64,000 nt of DNA from Mucilaginibacter saanensis (GCF_014200575.1 NZ_JACHBZ010000011.1:124001-188000), one strand, 5' to 3'. Numbered from the stretch's first letter, positions 17,459-27,235 are shown. Translations and numbers: made by a program. The notes: a model not told the origin generated them from the sequence alone.

Positions 17459-17701
17459 ATGTTACAGCAAATAGCATTTATACCGCAGCACCAGTTTCAT
17501 GTATTGATCAATTTTAAGGGTGATGAACGCATTATTGCGGTTTTACCAAACGAAGCAGGGAGATTCCGCGTGGTTGATCAGGGTAAAGTTATAGCAGAAG
17601 TTAATTTTAATCAGGAACAAGATTTTGTTTGTTGCCAGGGCAAGCTGGAAGCTAATATAATGACCCAGCTTGAACACCAGATAAAAAATCATTACGCATA
17701 A
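17459..17701 (+). CDS. Small hypothetical protein
   Basis: 80 residues, ATG at 17459 preceded by an AAAAGGGGG ribosome-binding site. The protein has no signal peptide or membrane segment. It reads as beta-strand rich with a C-terminal helix (IAFIPQHQFHVLINFKG, RFRVVDQGKVIAEVNF, TQLEHQIKNHYA) and has two adjacent cysteines (FVCCQ) near residue 58. I do not recognise the family. The strong ribosome-binding site and balanced codon use support a real gene. It stands alone, and an inverted repeat follows it. Confidence 0.55.
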   Translation: MLQQIAFIPQHQFHVLINFKGDERIIAVLPNEAGRFRVVDQGKVIAEVNFNQEQDFVCCQGKLEANIMTQLEHQIKNHYA

Positions 17702-17718
17702 TAGTAAACCAAGAATTT

Positions 17719-17781
17719 GATAGTTCATGGGTAATGGCTTATGGTTCATAGTCCATGGGTTCTTGTTACTCATGGGCTATC
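17719..17781. repeat. Inverted repeat of TTCATGGGT-like words
   Basis: GATAGTTCATGGGTAA (17719-17734) faces TTACTCATGGGCTATC (17766-17781), complementary at 13 of 16 positions. The loop repeats the words again (ATGGTTCATAG, TCCATGGGT). Its architecture is like the repeats after ftsA and ftsZ, but it is built from a different word. Confidence 0.6.
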
Positions 17782-17833
17782 TATTTTTTTGATGTCTTGC
17801 TAAAATCAGGTGCAATAAACCTCATGGAGTGTT

Positions 17834-18817
17834 TTATATCTTATCAGCAAGCTTAGCTTTGATATACTGCGCTACACTATTTGAAAACTCCTCTGAGCCC
17901 CACTTATTTAAGTGAAATACATCTGAGAATTTTTCCGGGTGAAAATTAAAGTGCGGGTCTGATGAGTAATCTAAAAATGTTACGTTAGGATATTGATGGG
18001 TAAGCTTCACAATCAACTCCTTTTCAACAGTTTGATTATCCAGGTAAAAAGGGTTTTTTAATACAGTTGGCGAAATAACAACCAATGTTTTAATGTTTCT
18101 TTTAGCGCTGTTATTCAAAAAGGTTTTTAAATACCACAGGCCTTTATCTTCAGGAATGTCCTTACGCTTTTTGATTTTTAAATAGCGCCTGTTCATTCTG
18201 AAGTTATAGTCGTCTACCTCGGGTTTGGTCATTTTACCCTCGAGCGGTAAATATCCGTTATCATCTTTTTTTACAGTTTTAGCGAACAGGGCATTGGTGG
18301 CCAGTATAAACAACGAGGAGTTGAAAGGGTAAGTTTGAGATAAAAGTTTGTAAGGTTCAAACGGGCTGATTTCCCTGATGTACTTTATAAACTCCGGATG
18401 TTTGCTGCAATAAGGCAACAGAATACTTAGTTTATCGTATTTGGATTGATCAATTCCTAACTCTCTGGGGCTGATGTCCAATATGATGAGTTTGGGCGTA
18501 TGCCTGGTTAGTGAAATTTCTTCCATGGCGGTTGAGTAAGGTATCATCAGCCCGTCGCGGCCTGAGTCATAACAACTTAACCCTACTATTTTAGATATAA
18601 TGGATGGTGAATAATGGCGCACGGCCCTTGAGCTTCCATAAATCATGATATCTTGCCGGGAGCTGTCAATAGCATAAGTTGTTTGACTAAATTGCCCCAC
18701 TCGCTGGCTGAAGTACATTTTTCTGAATCCGGCACCTACTAAATGGTCAAGTAGTATCAATACTACAAGAAAACCGGCTGGTTTAATCAGAAACTTAGCA
18801 AAAGACATGGTTTTCAT
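17834..18817 (-). CDS. SGNH-hydrolase-like membrane-anchored partner of the MBOAT acyltransferase
   Basis: 327 residues from ATG 18817, whose A is the last base of the upstream MBOAT stop codon (TGATG), so translation is coupled. A TTG one codon earlier is less likely. One N-terminal transmembrane helix (about 11-28) leads to a periplasmic domain. MIYGSSRAVRH (about 58-68, Ser62/63 as candidate nucleophile) and DVFHLNKWG (Asp299, His302) resemble the catalytic blocks of SGNH-type DltD/AlgX-like proteins. Such partners receive an acyl group from an MBOAT protein and transfer it to a periplasmic glycan or other acceptor. The acceptor here is unknown; no glycan biosynthesis genes flank the pair. 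Confidence 0.75.
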   Translation of the reverse strand: MKTMSFAKFLIKPAGFLVVLILLDHLVGAGFRKMYFSQRVGQFSQTTYAIDSSRQDIMIYGSSRAVRHYSPSIISKIVGLSCYDSGRDGLMIPYSTAMEEISLTRHTPKLIILDISPRELGIDQSKYDKLSILLPYCSKHPEFIKYIREISPFEPYKLLSQTYPFNSSLFILATNALFAKTVKKDDNGYLPLEGKMTKPEVDDYNFRMNRRYLKIKKRKDIPEDKGLWYLKTFLNNSAKRNIKTLVVISPTVLKNPFYLDNQTVEKELIVKLTHQYPNVTFLDYSSDPHFNFHPEKFSDVFHLNKWGSEEFSNSVAQYIKAKLADKI

Positions 18818-20244
18818 CAAAATTGAAAATATATAAACTGACCACCGTTAAACACTCCTAATAGCAATATTAAAATAATGGTGAAGGCTACTGACCCCCA
18901 TCTTAAGGCAATATTTGGCGAAGTAAAGAAATTGAACTTTTCAGGGTAATATTCCATTTTGTACTCCACTGCAAACAGCAGGAAAATGGCCAAAATAGAA
19001 TGGGCAAAATTGCTTATGCCATCGCCAAAAAATGGTTTTGCCCCAAAGCTCCTTAAATCATGAATCAGGGTAAAGGCATCGGTAACGGTGTTGGCCCTGA
19101 AAAATATCCAGGCGAAGGTTACAAATAAACCCGTTAAAACCATATTTCCTATCCGGATTACTGTTGCAGCTGCCTTACTTTGAGGCTCTTTGCGTAAATA
19201 AGGTTTAATAATCATGTACACAACAGAATACAAACCATGCAAAATTCCCCATATAATATAAGTGTAGTTGGCACCATGCCATATACCGCTTATTAAAAAC
19301 ACAATAAACAGGTTAAGGTATTGCCGGTTTTTGGATACCCGGTTTCCGCCCAGCGGGATATACAAGTAATCACGAAACCAGGTTGATAACGATATGTGCC
19401 ATCTGCGCCAAAAGTCCTGGATGTTGGTTGCAAAATATGGGCGTTCAAAATTTTTCATCAGGTCAAAACCCATGGTTCTGGCGCAGCCAATGGCTATATC
19501 AGTATAACCCGAAAAATCGCAATAAATTTGTACCGAAAAAAAGATAGAGGCAATAACAATGGTAGTTCCGTTATGCAGCTCAGGGTTGTTATATACTGAA
19601 TTTACAAAGATGGAGAGGCGGTCGGCCACAACCAGTTTTTTGAAAAACCCCCAAAGCATCATTTTTAAACCGGATTTTAATAAATCATAATCAAAACGGT
19701 GCTCGGTATGCATTTGTGGTAGGATGTTCTGAGGCCTTTCAATAGGGCCTGCCACCAGTTGCGGATAAAACATGACATACAAGCTGTAAATACCAAAGTG
19801 TCTTTCTGCCTTTTGATTGCCACGATATACCTCAATCGTGTAACTCATGGCTTGAAAAGTATGAAACGATAAGCCAATAGGTAACAAGATGCTTAAATAA
19901 GGTATGGGATCATGATAGTTAAACTTCCCCAGAAACATATCTACATTAAGATTCAGGAAGTTGAAATACTTAAAAACCGCCAGGATACCTATATTGGCTA
20001 TTAAGCTTGCTGCTAAAAGAAGCTTTCGGCGCCGTTTGTCTTTGGCTTTTTCAATGTATATGCCCGCCAGGTAATCAATTATAATGGTAAAGCCCAGTAT
20101 CAGAATATAAATGGGCACAAAGGCCATATAAAAGTAACAGCTTGCCGCTAAGAGTATGATCCATCTAAATTTATGAGGGAGGGTAAAATACAGGGAGGTT
20201 ACTACTATATAAAAGAGTATGAAATTTACAGAATTAAAAAGCAT
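18817..20244 (-). CDS. MBOAT family O-acyltransferase (AlgI/DltB/PatA-like)
   Basis: 475 residues with about ten hydrophobic segments. WRRWHISLSTWFRDYLYIPLGG (about 279-300) and SGIWHGANYTYIIWG (about 319-333) are the hallmark membrane-bound O-acyltransferase motifs; His323 is the expected catalytic residue. The protein accepts acyl groups on the cytoplasmic side and passes them across the inner membrane to the SGNH-like partner encoded immediately downstream with a 1-base overlap. It resembles AlgI (alginate acetylation) and PatA/DltB, but alginate genes are absent here, so a generic name is safer. ATG at 20244. The upstream 278 bp should hold the promoter. Confidence 0.93.
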   Translation of the reverse strand: MLFNSVNFILFYIVVTSLYFTLPHKFRWIILLAASCYFYMAFVPIYILILGFTIIIDYLAGIYIEKAKDKRRRKLLLAASLIANIGILAVFKYFNFLNLNVDMFLGKFNYHDPIPYLSILLPIGLSFHTFQAMSYTIEVYRGNQKAERHFGIYSLYVMFYPQLVAGPIERPQNILPQMHTEHRFDYDLLKSGLKMMLWGFFKKLVVADRLSIFVNSVYNNPELHNGTTIVIASIFFSVQIYCDFSGYTDIAIGCARTMGFDLMKNFERPYFATNIQDFWRRWHISLSTWFRDYLYIPLGGNRVSKNRQYLNLFIVFLISGIWHGANYTYIIWGILHGLYSVVYMIIKPYLRKEPQSKAAATVIRIGNMVLTGLFVTFAWIFFRANTVTDAFTLIHDLRSFGAKPFFGDGISNFAHSILAIFLLFAVEYKMEYYPEKFNFFTSPNIALRWGSVAFTIILILLLGVFNGGQFIYFQF

Positions 20245-20460
20245 AATGCATATAAGTAACTAATGCTAATTATTAGCATTAGTGTATATTTTACCCATAC
20301 TTATACGCAGTAACAAGTAGATAGTTAAATATTCCCAAAAGTATTAATGTAAATCCTTAATTAACAAATATTGGGTAAAAAACTCCATCGGGCCTAATAA
20401 ATAGTGTTTTTTTTAATACGCTGAAAATCAAATAGATATTTCGATTTTCTCTTCAGTTAA

Positions 20461-20507
20461 ACAGCCAAAAAGCCGGTTCTGATTAAAGGAACCGGCTTTT
20501 TAGCTGT
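20461..20507 (-). terminator. Intrinsic terminator of the DUF885 lipoprotein gene
   Basis: AAAAAGCCGGTTC (20467-20479) pairs with GAACCGGCTTTTT (20489-20501), extended by ACAGC/GCTGT outside. It lies just 3' of the minus-strand gene ending at 20523. Confidence 0.85.
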
Positions 20508-20522
20508 TATGTAACATTTTTG

Positions 20523-22310
20523 TTAGTCTTTGCTTACGGGGTCTTTAGCCAGCATGGCTTCTTTTATAAACTTAACCGGTGCACTGCCATAGCTTAAAAA
20601 CTTCTCATTAAACTCCTTCAATTTATATTTATCACCCATTTTTATTTTGTAGGCTTCGCGCAGATCCATGATCTCTTTATAGCCGGTGTAGTAGCTGGTT
20701 AACTGTACGCTGGTAACGCTTACCCTTTTCCATTTACCGTCAGCTTCGGCCTGTTGCTGAAAGGCTTCAGTAGTAAGCATTTTTATAGCTTGTTCTTTAG
20801 TCATGCTGCCGCTGTGTACACTATAATCCAGTATAGTATTGCAAACCGAACGCAGATGCCATTTATACCACATCAGCAGCATTTCGGGCTCGTTATTACC
20901 ATAGCCATTGTCAAGCATCATCTGCTCGGTATATACTGCCCAGCCTTCGGCCATTGCTCCATTACCAAATACCGATTTAATGATACTTGGCGCTTTGTTG
21001 GCATAAACTCCCTGCACGTAATGGCCTGGAACGGCTTCATGTATGCTGAGTATCTGTATAATATACTGGTTGTATTCACGTAAATAGCTTTCGGCTTTTT
21101 CGGGGCTCCAGCCAGCCAGGCTGCCCACATTGTAGTAGGAGTTGCCGCCTTTGTCATAAGGCCCAGGCCCGCTCATAGAAGCTCCCGCCACACCTGCCAT
21201 ATAACCCGGCTCTTTACGGATGACAAGTGGTTTTGAAGGATCAAGCGTAAGCAGGTCTTTTGTTTTGATAAACGCGTTTAGCTTAGGTATAATTTGCTCA
21301 ATGGCTGATTGAAATTCGTCGGGCTTAACATGCTTTGATGACAGGGTATCTATCATCGCACTGATTAATTGAAGCGTATCCGCAGGCATGGCTTTATTGC
21401 CAAAATATTTGGGCCATAACTGGCGGCTTATTTTTGCCATTTCGCCGTGTAGATACTTTTTACGTTTCATTGCAGCATTATAAACCTGCTGTGCTGTATT
21501 GGCCGATACTATTTCGTATTTGAACTTATCTTCATAAAGATCCTTACCTAGTCTGAAACTCCGCGGGTGATCATTTTTTAACGCTTTTAACCAATCGGCA
21601 TAAGCCTTTATAGCCTGGGCGCAAAGAGCGGCCCGGTCTGTCATTTGTTTTTTCTCGGCCTTAGGAATGTCAGTTTTCTTTAAGGAGTCGGCAAAATCTT
21701 TTTCAATTACGCTAACGCCGCCAAGGTTTTGTTCAATAGCCAGGCTGGTAAGTTCCGTAACCGGATTTTTTATCTGTTTTTCGGCCTCTTTATAGTAAAG
21801 GGGGACATTGGCCATTTTTTGATAAAAATTACGCAAACGCTTAGCAAGTGGAGCGTAGTGTTCATTCAGGATATAGGCAAAAGTTCCAATCACGTTATAA
21901 GATGAAGGGTCCCACTCATAAGCCTTTAGCTGCTGAATTTGCCACTGGGCATAATCCAGCTGGTTTTGCATCATTTTATAATCAATTCTATTGGCTACGG
22001 TAAGGGTGTTTGGTTCAAACCGGCTTAGTGAGTCAATTTGTACCTTGGCAAAATCCATCATCTTTTGCCGGCTCTGCTCATTTGGGATATACAGTAAGCT
22101 ATCATATTTATGATAACCAACCGATGTGGCCCAATCAGGGTTTAACTTCCATAAAGCATCCAGGAACGAATTTTCATAAATAGCAAAGGCTGCGTCATCC
22201 TTACCCAGTAGCGGGCCGCTGCCGCTACCGCCTTCTTTTTTACAGCCAATTAAGGCAGCCATGAAAATAATAACTGCCAGAAACAGCCGTACGAAAATAT
22301 TTTTTATCAC
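20523..22310 (-). CDS. DUF885 family lipoprotein, putative metallopeptidase
   Basis: 595 residues from a GTG start at 22310. The N-terminus has a lipoprotein signal (hydrophobic 8-21, then LIGCKKEG with the lipidated Cys near 23). The body is mostly helical. SIHEAVPGHYVQG near residue 420 gives an HExxxGH motif, and GNGAMAEGWAVYTEQMM near 450 supplies the downstream Glu, both characteristic of DUF885 proteins, which are regarded as zinc metallopeptidases related to gluzincins. Substrate unknown. It is predicted to be attached to the periplasmic face of a membrane or exposed on the surface. It is transcribed alone, with a terminator immediately downstream. Confidence 0.85.
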   Translation of the reverse strand: MIKNIFVRLFLAVIIFMAALIGCKKEGGSGSGPLLGKDDAAFAIYENSFLDALWKLNPDWATSVGYHKYDSLLYIPNEQSRQKMMDFAKVQIDSLSRFEPNTLTVANRIDYKMMQNQLDYAQWQIQQLKAYEWDPSSYNVIGTFAYILNEHYAPLAKRLRNFYQKMANVPLYYKEAEKQIKNPVTELTSLAIEQNLGGVSVIEKDFADSLKKTDIPKAEKKQMTDRAALCAQAIKAYADWLKALKNDHPRSFRLGKDLYEDKFKYEIVSANTAQQVYNAAMKRKKYLHGEMAKISRQLWPKYFGNKAMPADTLQLISAMIDTLSSKHVKPDEFQSAIEQIIPKLNAFIKTKDLLTLDPSKPLVIRKEPGYMAGVAGASMSGPGPYDKGGNSYYNVGSLAGWSPEKAESYLREYNQYIIQILSIHEAVPGHYVQGVYANKAPSIIKSVFGNGAMAEGWAVYTEQMMLDNGYGNNEPEMLLMWYKWHLRSVCNTILDYSVHSGSMTKEQAIKMLTTEAFQQQAEADGKWKRVSVTSVQLTSYYTGYKEIMDLREAYKIKMGDKYKLKEFNEKFLSYGSAPVKFIKEAMLAKDPVSKD

Positions 22311-22395
22311 GTGATTTTGAAATTTGATTATGCGCGATAAACTTAAAACTTTAAAGCATATAAATCAAACCATAGATTAATTTGTTACCTTAAAC

Positions 22396-22878
22396 ATGAT
22401 GAAAACAACGAGTAAAGAACACGAAATATTGATTGAAGAATTATTGCACCTGTTGAACGGGGGCAATGCCCACGCCGATTTAAAAAAGGCGCTGGACGGC
22501 TTGCCTGTTGAATTAAGGGGCGCTAAGCCCGATAAGCTGCCTTACAGTATCTGGCAGCTGGTTGAGCATATACGTATTGCGCAGTGGGATATGCCGGAGT
22601 TTTGTAAAGATGGTAACCATCAATCACCCAAATGGCCTGATAATTACTGGCCAAAGGAAACCAGTCCGGTGAGCAGCGATGCATGGGATAAATCAGTTAA
22701 ACAAATAAATGACGACCTTAATGAACTGATAGATTTGGTAAAAACGGGCGACCTGTTTACCAAAATACCTCATGGTGATGGGCAAACCCTGTTGCGTGAG
22801 GCTTTACAGGCCGCAGATCATACAGCTTATCACGTTGCCGAAATTATTATAATACGCCGCCTGCAGGGTGCATGGTAA
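22396..22878 (+). CDS. DinB-like four-helix-bundle protein
   Basis: 160 residues. Metal-ligand-type histidines occur where DinB/YfiT proteins have them: LVEHIRIAQWDM (His near 56) and AADHTAYHVAEIIIIRR (His near 138 and 142). Length and the all-helical pattern fit the DinB superfamily. Members bind a divalent metal, and some are thiol transferases, but most are of unknown function. It is cytoplasmic. It is divergent from the DUF885 gene and convergent with the hydrolase gene that follows. Two ATGs at 22396 and 22399 cannot be separated. Confidence 0.82.
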   Translation: MMKTTSKEHEILIEELLHLLNGGNAHADLKKALDGLPVELRGAKPDKLPYSIWQLVEHIRIAQWDMPEFCKDGNHQSPKWPDNYWPKETSPVSSDAWDKSVKQINDDLNELIDLVKTGDLFTKIPHGDGQTLLREALQAADHTAYHVAEIIIIRRLQGAW

Positions 22879-22942
22879 CCCTGTACTCTCTAAGAGGAAG
22901 AAATATAAAACGTCTCTCCGAAGGTGCGGGTTGGGAAGGGTG

Positions 22943-24250
22943 TTATTTTACCTTATTTAAAAAGCTGATCATTGCTTTCACAAATTCGGGTTTAAGCGGT
23001 AAATCGGGCTCATTATAGGTTGCCATATTTTTAACCTTATCGGCAGGGGCTTCTTTTAAAACGTGATTCATGTTGGGTATTATGGCAAGTATCGCTTCAG
23101 ATTTTGCCTTTTTCAATTTTTCGGCATCAGCAACGGTAACTTGTAAGTCGGTGTTACCCTGTACAATTAAAATAGGGACCTTTAGTTTTCTGATTTCGCG
23201 GGCTGGGTTGTACCTGAACCACGACATCAGGTATTTTTGTACGCTTGGCCTTGCAACAGAATATAGTGCAGGGTCAATATTGTCAGTAGTTTTGCCTCTT
23301 TTTAAGCTGTCAAGCATCCTGTTAAATCCATCGGCAATCCACTGGGGTTGCGATTTCATTTGTTCGGTCATAATTTTATCGGCCGAATCGCCGGCGCCGG
23401 CTACTGATATAAATGCTTTTATCGGCTGATCATTAGCCGCCATCATGCCAACTAATGAGCCTTCGCTGTGGCCCAGTATAATGATCTTTGAAAAACGCTG
23501 ATCATCATTCAGCATATTGATCAGTCCAACAGCATCATCAATGTAATCCTCAAAACGAAGTTCGGTTTCTTTGGTTGAGCTTACACTCTGGCCCACCAGG
23601 CGTTTATCGTAGCGTAAAGAAGCATAGCCGTTTTTGCCCAGTTCATTGGAGATCATTTTATAAACATTGGCATTAAGGCCAAGTTTAGGACTGTTACCAT
23701 CGCGGTCAGTAGGGCCTGAACCGGCAATGATCAATACAACAGGTATTTTACCGTTTGCATTATTAGGCATGGCCAATGTACCTGAAATGGAACCCGAAAA
23801 AGTTTTTAATGTTATAGGTGATTCCGTTATAGATGGATCAGTAGGTATGCCTGTAGCTGCCTGAGCCGTTGCGGTAGCTGCAGGTGCCTGGTAAGGTTTT
23901 AAAAGTAAACCCGTAAACTGGTTTTGTGAATTTACAGACAGGTTCAATAAGAAAGTGCTTTTTTGAAATGTTGCCTTGTAATAGGCCAACGGAGGATCAT
24001 ATTTAACAAAATCGGCATCTACCAGGTTGCCGAGCTGGCTTTTTAGCTGCAAGGTGGTGCTTTTAAAGTTATCCAAGGGGAGGGCAGCTTTCATTTCCGG
24101 ACTAAACATGTTAAAAATGCTGTCGGGCTGGTTGTTATTGTACAATTGTTTAAACTTGTTTAAGGCAATAGTATAATTAGCTGGTTCTGGTTGTGCAGTT
24201 AGTTTTGTTGCAAAGCAGATAATCAGGATAAAAAAACTTATTTTCTTCAT
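22943..24250 (-). CDS. Exported alpha/beta hydrolase with N-terminal DUF3887-like domain
   Basis: 435 residues. A Sec signal peptide (1-19, ending KLTAQ) is followed by an alpha+beta domain of about 100 residues (NKFKQLYNNNQPDSIFNMFS, FKSTTLQLKSQLGNL) like the DUF3887 domain that often precedes hydrolases, then an alpha/beta hydrolase domain from about 145. The oxyanion segment PVVLIIAGSGPTDRDGN, the nucleophile elbow ILGHSEGSLVG and the C-terminal MNHVLKEAP catalytic His are visible. Related proteins are serine esterases or peptidases of the dienelactone-hydrolase type. The substrate is unknown and the location is periplasmic. Confidence 0.85.
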   Translation of the reverse strand: MKKISFFILIICFATKLTAQPEPANYTIALNKFKQLYNNNQPDSIFNMFSPEMKAALPLDNFKSTTLQLKSQLGNLVDADFVKYDPPLAYYKATFQKSTFLLNLSVNSQNQFTGLLLKPYQAPAATATAQAATGIPTDPSITESPITLKTFSGSISGTLAMPNNANGKIPVVLIIAGSGPTDRDGNSPKLGLNANVYKMISNELGKNGYASLRYDKRLVGQSVSSTKETELRFEDYIDDAVGLINMLNDDQRFSKIIILGHSEGSLVGMMAANDQPIKAFISVAGAGDSADKIMTEQMKSQPQWIADGFNRMLDSLKRGKTTDNIDPALYSVARPSVQKYLMSWFRYNPAREIRKLKVPILIVQGNTDLQVTVADAEKLKKAKSEAILAIIPNMNHVLKEAPADKVKNMATYNEPDLPLKPEFVKAMISFLNKVK

Positions 24251-24523
24251 GTTATAGTATTCAATATTGTACAGTAATCCGTTGGCCCGAAATTAGTAAA
24301 AAATGCTTGGTTTTAATTTAATTGAGTTTATAAGTTCTGTTAGGTATAAGTGCGGGGGATGATAACGATTTTGGGTTCAAATTAGTAAATTAATATTAAA
24401 TCGGTATTTATTATTCATATATCGCAAATTATCAATATGTATTTATAATTTTTAATATTTTGTTACTATATTGCGATGTATTCCTAAATCGGGTAATACA
24501 AGTATTTGCTACACTAACTATTA

Positions 24524-26968
24524 ATGAAGGTCTTATTCGGGGGTTTGTTTTCAGCTTTCTTAGCCGGAATGTGTTGTTTTTGTTTTGCGCAAACCAAGCC
24601 TTCCGCGTTGCAGGGCAAAGTTTTGATGGAAAATAAGGATGCCGCAGAAGCAGCAACCATTGTTCTCCTGAAAGCAGCCGACTCCACCGTAGTACGATCA
24701 TCACTGGCTGATAGAAACGGCGCTTTTACATTCGCCAACATTAGCGCTGAAACCTATTTGCTTTTAGCTACCAGCATAGGATGCAGTAAAGTTTATTCGG
24801 GGCCATTTAAAATCACGGCCGGCCAAAGTATAGTTGCTCCTGATATTGTTTTGAAATTGATTAACAGCCAGTTGAAAGAGATCACGGTTGTTGCCCGGCG
24901 ACCTTATATAGAGGTGAAGCCTGGGAAAATAGTACTGAACGTTCAAAATAGCCTCACCGCAGAGGGCAACTCCGTATATGATGTGCTCAAGCAATCACCC
25001 GGGGTGCATGTAAACAGCGGCAGCGAAGCCCTGATCATTAACGGGCGGCAGCCGGCTTTAATCACCATTGATGGTAATCCAACAAATTTAACCAATGAGG
25101 ATCTGGTAAACCTGCTGCGCGGAATGCAAAGCAGTAACGTTGAACAGATTGAAATGATCAGCAGTGCCTCGGCCAAGTACGATGCATCGGGTGGTGGCAT
25201 CATCAATATCATTTCAAAAAAGGGTAAAAACATAGGTACAAACGGAACCGTAACTGTAGGGGGCGGTTATGGTCAGTATTATAAGAGCCGCGCAGGTATA
25301 GTTTTTAATAACCGTACAGCAAAACTCAATGTGTTTGGAAACTACACCTTTGAGGATAATAAAACAGGGCGGTATATAAAAACAGACAGGGATATTAATT
25401 ATAATGATATTTTAAGTAATTATAATGTTGATTATAATAACACCCAAAAATCATATAATCATAACTTTAAAGTGGGCGCCGATTATACAGTGTCATCCAA
25501 CCAAACTATTGGCTTTTTGGTGAGCGGTATTATACGTGAGGATGACTTTTTGAAGGATAATAACCTAAAGATCTCTAACCAGAATAAGCTCGATTCTGTC
25601 ATCATAGCCAAATCAACGCTTGACAGGGGAACCAGTTTTTTAAATTACAATATCAATTATAACGGGGTGCTTGATAAAAGCGGCAGAAGCCTCTCGGCCG
25701 ATGTTACTTATTCAACCTATAAACGTCATTCCAACGAGTATATAACAAATAATTTTTATACTCCTGCCGGTGCCAAATACCGCGATTCGCTGCAGTTGGA
25801 GAATATTTCGCCTTCAGAGATCCATATCTGGACGTCTAAAATTGACTTTGTGAATCCGCTTTCAAAAACGTCAAGATTGGAGGCCGGGGTAAAATATAAC
25901 CATATACAAAGCGATAATGATTTAATATTTGGCCCTCTTGTAAACAAAACATACCAGGCCGATCCTAATTTTACTAACCGTTTTGTATATACTGAAATTG
26001 TAAGCGCCGGTTATTTAAACTATCTTAATAAGATAGGTAAATTTGATATTACCGCAGGCTTAAGGGCCGAAAAAACAAACTCAACCGGAAGATCAATCGG
26101 GTTAAACTTAAATTCGGTAACTAACGAAAATAATTACTTTAACCTTTTTCCGCAGGTGCAGGTAAATTATCAGGCAGACAAAAAAAATGGATTTAACATT
26201 AGTTTTAACCGGGGTATTCACCGGCCTGATTACCAGGATATAAACCCGTTTTTGTACTATACAGATCTGTATGATTACACATCAGGTAATCCCGATCTGA
26301 AACCAGAATATACCAGCTCGTTACAGTTATCGCACACTTATAATAGTACATTTATAACTACCCTGTATTATAATGTGACCAAGGATGCCTATGATTTCCC
26401 TATTTATGAGCAAAATGACTCATCAAAGGTTAACATCACCATCCGCAGAAATTTTGGCAAAATATTCGTGTATGGAGGCTCATTTTATGCTCCTGTGCAA
26501 TTTAACCATTGGTGGAGTGCGAGCTTTAACCTTGATGCTTCTTATCAGCACTATGTGGCCTACGCGGTAAACGGAAGCTTTAATAAGGGATCACAGGATA
26601 TTATTTTTAATAGTACGCAAAATTTTGCAGTGAGCAGCACCATTGCAGCAGAAGTTTCGGGCAGGTATGAGTCGCCAACACTGTATGGCGTAAACCAGCT
26701 GAAACAGAGCTATACTGTAAATGCAGGTATCGGCAAACAACTGTTTAATAAGCGAGGTAATTTAAAACTGACTGTTATTGATATTTTTAACAGCGACCGT
26801 GACCGGTACCATACCCAGTATCAAAATGTTGATTTAACGGGCATTAACAAACGGGAAACCCGCAGGGTGTTGCTTAATTTTACCTATCGCTTTGGTAAAT
26901 CGTCGGTTAAATCGGCAAGCAAGCATAATACCGGCAGTGATGACGAATTGAGAAGAACAGGTAGTTAA
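24524..26968 (+). CDS. Outer-membrane TonB-receptor-like beta-barrel protein
   Basis: 814 residues. Signal peptide (1 to about 22), carboxypeptidase-regulatory-like domain (about 27-112: SALQGKVLMENKDAAEAATIVLLK), a plug-like domain (about 118-215, with KPGKIVLNVQNSLTAEG, SVYDVLKQSPGVHV and EQIEMISSASAKYDASGGG) and a large barrel with aromatic-rich strands to a C-terminus LNFTYRFGKSS. It belongs to the outer-membrane beta-barrel family close to TonB-dependent receptors but has no SusD partner next to it. The ligand is unknown. The final 20 residues after the last strand are polar and charged. ATG at 24524; the 273-bp upstream gap is AT-rich and must hold its promoter. Confidence 0.88.
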   Translation: MKVLFGGLFSAFLAGMCCFCFAQTKPSALQGKVLMENKDAAEAATIVLLKAADSTVVRSSLADRNGAFTFANISAETYLLLATSIGCSKVYSGPFKITAGQSIVAPDIVLKLINSQLKEITVVARRPYIEVKPGKIVLNVQNSLTAEGNSVYDVLKQSPGVHVNSGSEALIINGRQPALITIDGNPTNLTNEDLVNLLRGMQSSNVEQIEMISSASAKYDASGGGIINIISKKGKNIGTNGTVTVGGGYGQYYKSRAGIVFNNRTAKLNVFGNYTFEDNKTGRYIKTDRDINYNDILSNYNVDYNNTQKSYNHNFKVGADYTVSSNQTIGFLVSGIIREDDFLKDNNLKISNQNKLDSVIIAKSTLDRGTSFLNYNINYNGVLDKSGRSLSADVTYSTYKRHSNEYITNNFYTPAGAKYRDSLQLENISPSEIHIWTSKIDFVNPLSKTSRLEAGVKYNHIQSDNDLIFGPLVNKTYQADPNFTNRFVYTEIVSAGYLNYLNKIGKFDITAGLRAEKTNSTGRSIGLNLNSVTNENNYFNLFPQVQVNYQADKKNGFNISFNRGIHRPDYQDINPFLYYTDLYDYTSGNPDLKPEYTSSLQLSHTYNSTFITTLYYNVTKDAYDFPIYEQNDSSKVNITIRRNFGKIFVYGGSFYAPVQFNHWWSASFNLDASYQHYVAYAVNGSFNKGSQDIIFNSTQNFAVSSTIAAEVSGRYESPTLYGVNQLKQSYTVNAGIGKQLFNKRGNLKLTVIDIFNSDRDRYHTQYQNVDLTGINKRETRRVLLNFTYRFGKSSVKSASKHNTGSDDELRRTGS

Positions 26969-26977
26969 TAACGCTGA

Positions 26978-27193
26978 TTACTTTACACGCAGTTCGGGGT
27001 ATTTACCTTTAATTTTGGTTACGAAGTAATGGCCCAATGAATCGGAACTGATAAATCTTTTATACGCTGTTGAGGGGAAACCAAAGTACTGCCACACTCC
27101 GCCACTATCCCTGAATTCCACTTCTAAAATTCTGGCCGAGGAATCATAGCCTAAGCTATTTAATGCCGATGACTCTACTATGCGTCTTTGCAT
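26978..27193 (-). CDS. KTSC domain protein
   Basis: 71 residues consisting of a single KTSC domain: VESSALNSLGYDSSARILEVEF, then WQYFGFPSTAYKRFISSDSLGHYF and IKGKYPELRV. The domain is also found at the C-terminus of some lysyl-tRNA synthetases and as free-standing small proteins; its role is unknown, though RNA or protein binding has been suggested. Cytoplasmic. It is convergent with the receptor gene, its stop lying about 10 bp from that gene's stop, and it has no operon partner. Confidence 0.88.
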   Translation of the reverse strand: MQRRIVESSALNSLGYDSSARILEVEFRDSGGVWQYFGFPSTAYKRFISSDSLGHYFVTKIKGKYPELRVK

Positions 27194-27235
27194 AATATTA
27201 TAATATATACAAAGCCAAAAATGTTTTAAAAATAT

